DNA of 30,121 nt from assembly GCA_019594195.1 (NCBI GenBank), contig JAFDTP010000011.1:1-30121 (forward strand). Direction: 5' to 3'. Positions 24,192-30,121 of the stretch are shown one piece after another. A program made the position numbers and the translations under genes. The notes under the pieces were generated by a model. The model made no database searches and had not been told where the DNA came from. It saw only the letters and a list, made by a program, of their open reading frames with translations. Numbering within the stretch: position 1 is the first letter of the stretch; the number at the start of each line of letters is the position of its first letter. The stretch is from Thermoplasmata archaeon. GTDB lineage: Archaea; Thermoplasmatota; Thermoplasmata; Halarchaeoplasmatales; Halarchaeoplasmataceae.

Positions 24192-25265
24192 TCAAAACGA
24201 CTCTAAAGAATTCAATATCTTTTTCTCTCTTTTAACTTGAGATTCTATAGGAGAGCCGGGATTCACCCATGCTTTAACGCATCCATCGCTGTAGTGCTGG
24301 TCTGTTTTACCGCCCCATATACCTAATAGATCGGTACTCAATTCCGGTATCTTGATCATGCCGTACATCAAAGCCATGTCGTGAAGTAGATTCAAGACTA
24401 TGTCCGGACCGACCTTTTTTCTTTTCGGGATGCTGTGAGGCATCTCTAGAATGAAGAAAGCGATCTCTGCGTTTTCCGCATGATTACCCATATTCCTATC
24501 GGTGGAGATCAATGCCACATCGATGTTTTTGTCCCAGCAGAACTCTTCCAGCGATTCGACTATCAATATATCGTTCCTCTCGGAATCAGTCTTTGAACCT
24601 CTCCCCTTAACTCTAGCGGAATTGAGTTCACCTCTAAGATAGTTTAGTTCCTCCGTAGCAAATTTTGATTTTCTGGTCTCAAAGGTGCCGCGGTTCCTGA
24701 ACTCGTATCTCACATCTCCTATCTCCGTATGCATGCCCATCATCTTTAGATCAGAATCATCGTATTTATCACGGATATGATGGTCGATCTCACTCTCTAC
24801 TATCGAGCTCAACATATAATCGAAGTCCTCCGCTTTGATCTTCATGTCTTCATATTCCAACGGGAACTTTCTAGAGATGAAACGGTAATATGCTAGATTG
24901 GTATCTATCGTCAAGAATACAGATTCGCTGGAAAGGCCGGGATCTTTTTCACTCTGATAGAGCGATCTGATCCAGGTCTTGAAATCCTCCCAATTTTCAT
25001 ATTTTACAAATCCAGAGGAGAGAAGGCATTCCTTGTATTCTTTGAAGCCCGGTATCTCTTTTTTATCCCAGTACTCGTCTTTAGAGATCGGCACCTCATA
25101 ATCACCGTTTCCAGTGAGTTCAACCTCGTAAAGTTCATCTTTCAATTCAATCTTTAGAAGTCTGTTTTCGAAGTAGGGATCTACGACTTCAAAACTGGAG
25201 AGCCCTTCTTCGCGTATCTTGTTCAAAAAAATCGTCAGCTCTTTTTGAGTGAATATCTCTTCCAT
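24192..25265 (-). CDS. PIN-domain ribonuclease-like protein with extra N- and C-terminal regions
   Basis: I do not recognise a named family for the 357-residue protein, but a PIN fold is clear at about 116-275. Its acidic tetrad is complete: Asp121 (TIDTNLAYYRF), Glu159 (SEIDHH), Asp232 (NDILIV) and Asp256 (STDRNM). The final strand reads AFFILEM. PIN domains are metal-dependent RNases. The first 110 residues are a separate acidic domain with no motif known to me. The last 80 residues (PDIVLNLLHDMALMYG onward) look helical and could bind the partner. Its ATG follows directly on the stop of the CARF-like gene (TAGATG), so translation is coupled. There is no antitoxin-like gene. VapC toxins are about 130 residues, so this is not an ordinary VapC. 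A ligand-gated RNase is the most attractive reading, but inferred. Confidence 0.7.
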   Translation of the reverse strand: MEEIFTQKELTIFLNKIREEGLSSFEVVDPYFENRLLKIELKDELYEVELTGNGDYEVPISKDEYWDKKEIPGFKEYKECLLSSGFVKYENWEDFKTWIRSLYQSEKDPGLSSESVFLTIDTNLAYYRFISRKFPLEYEDMKIKAEDFDYMLSSIVESEIDHHIRDKYDDSDLKMMGMHTEIGDVRYEFRNRGTFETRKSKFATEELNYLRGELNSARVKGRGSKTDSERNDILIVESLEEFCWDKNIDVALISTDRNMGNHAENAEIAFFILEMPHSIPKRKKVGPDIVLNLLHDMALMYGMIKIPELSTDLLGIWGGKTDQHYSDGCVKAWVNPGSPIESQVKREKKILNSLESF

Positions 25266-25724
25266 CTATTTCACCTCTGTTTCTTCGGCTCGAAGATCGT
25301 TCAACCTTATTTTGTTCTGTTCTATCGTAGGCAGAGGTAAGTCTCTATCTTCACTCTGGACTTCCAGGTAAAATATATGATCGAACAGATCACATCCTTT
25401 CCCCATGAGTACTTCCGCCGTCGTCAGCTTCGAAGCGGCACTTATGTCTAAAGCTATTGGAGCGCTGTTATTTTCGCTAGAACCATCTATCATCCGTCTG
25501 ACATCGTTTATCTCAGAGAAAGTGTTCATCTCGATCGAGCAGTTCAGATCATGGTTTTTCAAGAGTTCCTTTACATCGTTTTTGATCTGTTCTGACGATC
25601 CATTTTGCGCATCAAGGATGATGTATAATTCTTCTGGTTCGAAGATTCCCTCTCTAAGCACAGCCCAAAGACTGTTCACTGCACTGCGATGGTCTTCACC
25701 TACGAGTGCGATGTATTTACCCAT
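25266..25724 (-). CDS. CARF-like Rossmann-fold protein, putative ligand sensor
   Basis: This 152-residue protein has alternating strands and helices: strand KYIALVGED (3-11) with helix SAVNSLWAVL, strand ELYIILDA (32-39), strand CSIEMNTF (62-69), then ALDISAASKLTTAEVLM (91-107) and strand DHIFYLEV (115-122). The last two resemble the CARF hallmark in which a strand ends in a D-TGG-K-type loop followed by a helix, as in Csm6, Csx1 and Can1 sensors of cyclic oligoadenylates. Here that loop reads D-SAASK. It is the first gene of a two-gene operon with the PIN-domain protein. A GAGGT ribosome binding site lies 8 bases before the ATG. No CRISPR array or cas gene is near. Other Rossmann-type sensor folds cannot be excluded by eye. 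Confidence 0.5.
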   Translation of the reverse strand: MGKYIALVGEDHRSAVNSLWAVLREGIFEPEELYIILDAQNGSSEQIKNDVKELLKNHDLNCSIEMNTFSEINDVRRMIDGSSENNSAPIALDISAASKLTTAEVLMGKGCDLFDHIFYLEVQSEDRDLPLPTIEQNKIRLNDLRAEETEVK

Positions 25725-25732
25725 CCATTCTG

Positions 25733-25768
25733 ACCTCTATCCTCCATATATGGGGGTGATAAATATTG
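25733..25768 (-). promoter_or_regulatory. Promoter with palindrome before the CARF-like/PIN operon
   Basis: On the minus strand AATATTTATC (25767-25758) is a TATA-like element, and the GAGGT ribosome binding site is at 25737-25733. Between them lies the perfect 10-bp palindrome CCATATATGG (25744-25753), extending to 16 bp with one mismatched pair (41-56). It lies at or just upstream of the expected transcript start, a good site for a dimeric repressor. Function is inferred. Confidence 0.4.
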
Positions 25769-25851
25769 ATTACTGTTATTTTCTTAATAATTTGATTTGC
25801 CATCCCGTAAGACATCTCTACGATCAGTGCCATATATAAGGGCAAAAAAAA

Positions 25852-25861
25852 CTTATAAATA
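25852..25861 (+). promoter_or_regulatory. TATA element of the InlB-like repeat protein gene
   Basis: CTTATAAATA predicts a transcript start near 25880-25885. This excludes an upstream start of the reading frame at 25797 and supports the ATG at 25896 or 25905. A second TATA-like CATATATAAGG at 25831-25841 is less well placed. Confidence 0.55.
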
Positions 25862-25895
25862 TACCAGCAAGTTAACAAAATACAGAAGATGTAGG

Positions 25896-27629
25896 ATGAT
25901 ATCCATGATCGACAGAAGAGCATTTCATATATGTTTAGCGTTCCTCTTAATAACCGCCGCTTTGACCATGTCATTTGGTACAGCAGAAGCTTCTTCTGAA
26001 TACCACCTTATCGTAACTCCGTCTGAAGGTGGAGAGGTGATCCAGCCAGAAGATGATGTGACAACACATGATGAAGGCACTTCAGTTGTTCTAGAGGCTG
26101 AAGCTGAAGATAATTACGAATTCGTGGAATGGACCGGCGATATAGAAAATGTACAAAGTACTGACTCTAAGACTACAGAAGTGGATATGGAGGACAATTA
26201 CACCATCGAGGCTGAATTCGAGAAGGAAACCTACGAATTAGAGATCGACGTAGATGGTGAGGGCGAAATAGTAAGACCTGTCGGAGTCAATCTCGAATAC
26301 GAGCACGGTGAAAGTGTGGTGATAGAAGCAGAGGCCGATGAGGATCACGCATTTGTAGAATGGACCGGAGACACTGAAAACATAGAAGATACTGACTCCG
26401 AATTGACCATTATCGAGATGGAAGACGATTACGATATCACCGCTGAATTCGAAGAAGATTACTACGAATTATCGATCGATTCCGACGGTGACGGCGAAGT
26501 TATACAGCCTGGCGAGGGGGACTTCGAATATGAAACAGGTAAAGAAGTCGTCATCGAAGCTGACCCAGATGAAAACAATGAATTTCTGGGCTGGACCGGC
26601 GATATTGATGAGATAAAGGAACCAGGATCTGAACTGACAACGATAGTCATGGAAGACGATTACGATATAACCGCGGAATTCGAAAAAGAGAAGCACACAC
26701 TCACGATAGAGGTGGACGGAGAAGGCGAAGTTCGCAGACCCGGTAAGGGTGAGTTCGAGTACGAACACGGAGAGGAAAAGATCCTTGATGTCGAAGCAGC
26801 AGAGAATCACACCTTTGTGGAATGGACCGGAGACATAGAAAATATAGATGATCCAGAATCGGAACTAGCTGAGATAGTTATGGAAGACGATTACGATATA
26901 ACCGCGGAATTCGAAGAGGATTACTACGAATTATCGATCGATGTAGAAGGAGAGGGCAAAGTGGTACAGCCGGGGGAAGGTGATTTCGGATTTGATCAAG
27001 ATGAAAAGGTGGTCTTAGAAGCAGAAGCCGACGATAATTACGAATTCAAGGAATGGACCGGCGATATAGATAATGTAAAATCACCCGGCTCCAGGATGAC
27101 GGAATTGACGATGGAGGACGATTACGATATAACCGCTGAATTCGAGAAAGAACATTTCGAACTTTCCGTCGAAGTAGATGACGAAGATAAGGGAGAGATA
27201 ATACGACCAGTAGAATTGAAGTCAGAACATGAATACGCAACTGAAGTAGTGCTTGAAGTTGAACCTAAGGACGGTTACGAGTTCGCGGGATGGAGCGGCG
27301 ATATCGAAGCCATTGACGATCCGGATTCGACTTTAGCTGTTATCGAGATGACGGATGATCACGAGATAACGGCTGAATTCGAGAGTGAAGGATTTGAGTT
27401 GAGTACTGAATGGATAGCTATAGCGGTTTTGGTCCTGATCATAGCTTTCTTGATCTTACAAATACTGACTTCTAAAGGTGAAGAAGGTGAAAAAAAGAAA
27501 CTCAAAGAAGGTGTATGTGAGAGCTGTGGCGAGATAATCCCTATAGATTCGAAGGAGTGCCCCGAGTGTGGAACACCGCTGAAACCACACGATATCCCCG
27601 AGCTGAACAAGGCTTCAGCGTCATCTTGA
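25896..27629 (+). CDS. Surface protein with six InlB-like B-repeats, membrane helix and cytoplasmic zinc ribbon
   Basis: The 577-residue protein starts with a signal peptide (about 1-32, AFLLITAALTMSFGTAEASS). Six acidic beta-repeats follow, at about 35-111, 112-188, 189-265, 266-342, 343-419 and 420-498, each with the marks EWTGDI and DYDITAEFE. These are the InlB-type B-repeats or bacterial-repeat domains found in surface adhesins. Then come a membrane helix (WIAIAVLVLIIAFLILQIL, about 506-524), a basic stretch and a zinc ribbon inside the cell with Cys541, Cys544, Cys555 and Cys558 (CESC, CPEC). The start at 25896 fits the TATA box and the signal peptide; 25905, with GGATGAT upstream, is equally possible. 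It ends 5 bases from the convergent MMPL-type transporter. A sensor or scaffold that links outside contact to an inner partner is plausible but unproven. Confidence 0.85.
   Translation: MISMIDRRAFHICLAFLLITAALTMSFGTAEASSEYHLIVTPSEGGEVIQPEDDVTTHDEGTSVVLEAEAEDNYEFVEWTGDIENVQSTDSKTTEVDMEDNYTIEAEFEKETYELEIDVDGEGEIVRPVGVNLEYEHGESVVIEAEADEDHAFVEWTGDTENIEDTDSELTIIEMEDDYDITAEFEEDYYELSIDSDGDGEVIQPGEGDFEYETGKEVVIEADPDENNEFLGWTGDIDEIKEPGSELTTIVMEDDYDITAEFEKEKHTLTIEVDGEGEVRRPGKGEFEYEHGEEKILDVEAAENHTFVEWTGDIENIDDPESELAEIVMEDDYDITAEFEEDYYELSIDVEGEGKVVQPGEGDFGFDQDEKVVLEAEADDNYEFKEWTGDIDNVKSPGSRMTELTMEDDYDITAEFEKEHFELSVEVDDEDKGEIIRPVELKSEHEYATEVVLEVEPKDGYEFAGWSGDIEAIDDPDSTLAVIEMTDDHEITAEFESEGFELSTEWIAIAVLVLIIAFLILQILTSKGEEGEKKKLKEGVCESCGEIIPIDSKECPECGTPLKPHDIPELNKASASS
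25998..27389 (+). repeat. Six tandem coding repeats (77-79 codons each)
   Basis: The array encodes the six B-repeats. The first five units are 231 bp and the last is 237 bp. Units 3 and 5 begin with the same 20 or more bases (from 26460 and 26922), and units 2 and 4 share the end EED while 3 and 5 share EKE. This points to duplication of a two-unit block of 462 bp. Confidence 0.9.
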
Positions 27630-27634
27630 TAAAA

Positions 27635-30121
27635 TCAATCTTCTGTCTTCCTTGTCTCTAGGACCGGAAGATCATCCCTTTTAGTATCTCTATCAGTGCC
27701 TGGATTCTCTCTTTCCGTTTTCCTGGATGAAAGTGTCGGAAGCCTTTCTTTCCTCTTGCCCTGGTCGATATCTCTTCTATCGAGAGTAGGAAGTTCCGCT
27801 TTCTTCTTTCTTTCAGCCTTTTCACTCTCTTCCACCAGTCTGCTTTGCACACCTGTGAACTTGGCCCAAATCATCATAGTGGATGGGAGCAGGAATACAG
27901 CGACGATGAAGCTGTAAGCGATCGCCATAGCGGTTATATATCCGAATTGAGCGAGAGGGACGATGTTGGAAGTCGAAAGTATTCCGAAGGCACCTACGGT
28001 CGTAGCTGCCGAACCGAAAAGAGCGGAACCTGTATTGAGCACGGTTTCCTGCGATGCCTGGAAAAGGTCTTTTCCCTCTTCCATCTCCTCGATAAATCTA
28101 TGAGCGATGTGTATGCTGAAATCAACACCCATGCCGACTGTTAGAGCGGTGATGGTGACTGTGAGAACGTTCAACGGGACATCGAGAGCGTACATCGTCC
28201 CGATGATCCATATGGTCACAAGGGTGACCGGGAAGGCAGATAAGATTCCCAATATCTTCGTTTTTTTGGAAGAGTAAAATATCAGAGTGAGTAATGATGC
28301 AACTATGATTATAGTTAGGGTCAGAGACTGTATCTGTGTACTGGTCAATTCTTCAGTAGTCTCCTGACTGATTATATTACTGCTTGTGACCTTGGTAGTG
28401 TAGCCGACATTCCTCAGCGGCTCAGAATCATCTTCAAGTTGTTCTTTCATCTCAGCAGCGTTATCTAGATCTCTATTGATAAGTTCCTCATTCTCGGTGA
28501 AGGTCAGGACAGCTGCTTGGTAATCACCGTCTTCGCCTCTGTAGAGAACGTTCCTTATCGAATCACGGCTCTCCGGAGCTTCATATAACAGGTCGTAAAG
28601 CTCTTCTATATTTCTATCGGGTATACCGTTACCTTCAGTATCGCTCTCCCTGAACGCGTCGACGATGGTTTCATTGTAGTGCTCCTGTCCGACCGTTGCA
28701 GTACCGTATTCTCTTAGAACGGAAAGAGGTGAATCAACACCCTCTTCTTCCATGATATATCGATTATCGAGGGAATTGAACTCTACATGATCCACGGCAT
28801 ACAGGAATTCTCTTTCGGTGACATCACCTTCGACTAGGATATAAACCGTTGAAGTACTTATATTATAATTTGCATTTATGTAATCTATATTTTCACTCTG
28901 AGGTTCGCCCTCCGGTAGAAAGTCTTCAATGTTGAAAGTGGTGTCGACATTAGCGGCCCCATAGCCAGCCGCCATGGTGATGATGAGCGCAGCGATTATC
29001 ATCGCCCAGGGCTTTTCATCTGCGATTATGCTAGATATAGATAGAAATTTTCTGATGTATTCGTTTCCAGCTTCGTCAGTCTCACTTTTTTTGGTTTTTT
29101 CGGTATCTTCACCCCGCCATTCCTCGACGATCTGGAGGATCGCCGGTAAGAATCCCACCATCAGGATCAGGCTAGACGAGATGCCTATCGCAGCTAGAAT
29201 ACCGAACTGTCTTATAACCAAAAGATCACTGAACACATTGGAAAGGAATCCTATAGCAGTGGTCACTGTAGTGAGTAAAAGAGCGCCACCTACAGTCATT
29301 ATGGCTAGCCGAGTGGCAGAGGACGGTTTCTTGTCCTTTGCCTTTTCCTCCCTATACCTCATGACCATGTGCAGACCATAGTCTATGATGAGTCCGGTAA
29401 GCAGGATCGGAACAGCCACTATCAAAGGATTGAACTTGTACCCTAAAATAACGCCAGCTCCGAAGGTCCAGACTATCGCGATAGTGAGAGATAAAAGACT
29501 TAACACAGTCTCTATTATCGATCGATATACCAGCATCAATACGACGACGACGAAGGCGAATGCGAGAGGTAGTAATCGATACATGCTCCTCATCGCGCTG
29601 TCGTTTATCTGCTGCAGCATGACCTGTGAGGCGTAAACTTTCGTATCGGAATTTTCACTGACCTCGTCTGTAAGATCTATCAGATCCTCCTGAGCCTCCT
29701 CTCTAATATCGCTGTCGATGGAATCATCCATCAGCACCAGTCCCATCCCACTGCTGGCTCTAATCCTCCTGACTGTCAGATCATCGCCATCGAACTCCTC
29801 ACTGCTGAGGTTGACAGTCATCCTAGCCATATCATCGATGAGTTCGGGTAAGAATTCGGCGGAACGCATGGTGCTGCTCATACCTGTTATAACTTCCATC
29901 GTCCCGTCCAAGAGGTCATAGTAGCCATCGAGCGTAGTGCTGTAATTGTGAACGTAAGGTTCCATCTCCTCCTCCCATCCCTCTTCTTCGTAGATCATCT
30001 CCAGTTCAGAAAGCGTGTTGTCGGTCGCATCTAGGTGATCGTAAGCGTCCACTTCCTCGGTTTCGGCCTCGTCGAGTATCTCTATCGACCTTTCGATGCT
30101 TTCTCTCAGGGGATCGGGATC
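27635..30121 (-). CDS. RND/MMPL-family transporter, 5' end beyond the window
   Basis: About 828 residues are visible, and the frame is open to the right edge, so the gene starts outside. Numbering from the visible end, a first set of about five helices lies near 180-340 with GLIIDYGLHMVMR. A further helix is near 370 (PWAMIIAALIITMAAGYG), an outside domain spans about 395-605, and a second set of about five helices lies near 610-780 with GMGVDFSIHIAHR. The two GxxxDY/F-type motifs hold the Asp residues used for proton coupling in MMPL and RND proteins. Substrates in the family are lipids, hopanoids and hydrophobic compounds. The cytoplasmic tail after about 780 is basic and has three copies of LP(T/V)LxxR (see findings). 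A GTG at 30052 is not a good start because it leaves out the first helix of the family. Confidence 0.88.
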   Translation of the reverse strand, partial: DPDPLRESIERSIEILDEAETEEVDAYDHLDATDNTLSELEMIYEEEGWEEEMEPYVHNYSTTLDGYYDLLDGTMEVITGMSSTMRSAEFLPELIDDMARMTVNLSSEEFDGDDLTVRRIRASSGMGLVLMDDSIDSDIREEAQEDLIDLTDEVSENSDTKVYASQVMLQQINDSAMRSMYRLLPLAFAFVVVVLMLVYRSIIETVLSLLSLTIAIVWTFGAGVILGYKFNPLIVAVPILLTGLIIDYGLHMVMRYREEKAKDKKPSSATRLAIMTVGGALLLTTVTTAIGFLSNVFSDLLVIRQFGILAAIGISSSLILMVGFLPAILQIVEEWRGEDTEKTKKSETDEAGNEYIRKFLSISSIIADEKPWAMIIAALIITMAAGYGAANVDTTFNIEDFLPEGEPQSENIDYINANYNISTSTVYILVEGDVTEREFLYAVDHVEFNSLDNRYIMEEEGVDSPLSVLREYGTATVGQEHYNETIVDAFRESDTEGNGIPDRNIEELYDLLYEAPESRDSIRNVLYRGEDGDYQAAVLTFTENEELINRDLDNAAEMKEQLEDDSEPLRNVGYTTKVTSSNIISQETTEELTSTQIQSLTLTIIIVASLLTLIFYSSKKTKILGILSAFPVTLVTIWIIGTMYALDVPLNVLTVTITALTVGMGVDFSIHIAHRFIEEMEEGKDLFQASQETVLNTGSALFGSAATTVGAFGILSTSNIVPLAQFGYITAMAIAYSFIVAVFLLPSTMMIWAKFTGVQSRLVEESEKAERKKKAELPTLDRRDIDQGKRKERLPTLSSRKTERENPGTDRDTKRDDLPVLETRKTED

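Noticed and set aside
25797..25895. A 33-codon N-terminal extension of the B-repeat protein
   Set aside because: It lies upstream of or across the TATA element at 25852, is basic and unlike the rest, and would bury the signal peptide.
25998..27389. Regular DNA repeats that might be taken for a CRISPR or satellite array
   Set aside because: The unit is 231 bp, stays in one reading frame and encodes conserved protein repeats; there are no short identical repeats with unique spacers.
30050..30052. GTG as start of the MMPL-type transporter
   Set aside because: The frame stays open to the window edge and a start here would omit the first membrane helix that the family needs.

Overview
The window comes from an archaeon. 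The evidence is class III (type IV prepilin) signal peptides, TATA-box promoters about 25 bp upstream of short or absent leaders, an archaeal-type PheS with N-terminal winged helices, a JAMM peptidase, KaiC-like ATPases and an archaeal GlmM/GlmU pair. The prepilin N-terminus (EEAVSPVIATILMVAIT) and the gene mix are most like Thermoplasmatota. The proteins are strongly acidic, most of all the secreted ones, which suggests salt adaptation. The lineage is my inference. Genes are packed in ATGA-overlapping operons and no gap exceeds about 180 bp. I see no rRNA, tRNA, CRISPR array or insertion sequence.

Left part (1-8452): two tandem type IV pilin-like genes share an identical 27-residue N-terminus (the second is cut by the window edge). 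Behind them sit a KaiC-like ATPase and a Walker-A-less partner. Divergent from these is an operon for nucleotide-sugar and glycan synthesis (phosphoglucosamine/phosphohexose mutase, GlmU-like nucleotidyltransferase/acyltransferase, GT4 glycosyltransferase). It meets a second operon of an inositol-monophosphatase-like enzyme, NAD kinase and a JAMM peptidase. The first two of these are a split version of the phosphatase-NAD kinase fusion known from MJ0917 of Methanocaldococcus.

Middle (7958-15388): a cluster of N-terminally anchored pseudopilin-like proteins, including one giant 1,748-residue protein. No assembly ATPase or platform protein is in the window. Then come an EamA-type exporter, a dUTPase/dCTP deaminase-superfamily protein that looks more like a dUTPase at its key residues, histidine ammonia-lyase, and a three-gene ABC-2 export operon with a CARDB-like anchored protein.

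Right part (21136-30121): pheS and cysS, then the most intriguing pair. A small CARF-like protein is followed with zero spacing (TAGATG) by a 357-residue protein with a complete PIN nuclease tetrad. This looks like a ligand-sensor plus nuclease module without CRISPR context. Next are a surface protein with six 77-79-residue acidic InlB-like repeats, one membrane helix and a cytoplasmic zinc ribbon, and, convergent with it, an RND/MMPL-family transporter that runs off the window and whose cytoplasmic tail carries three LPxLxxR motifs.
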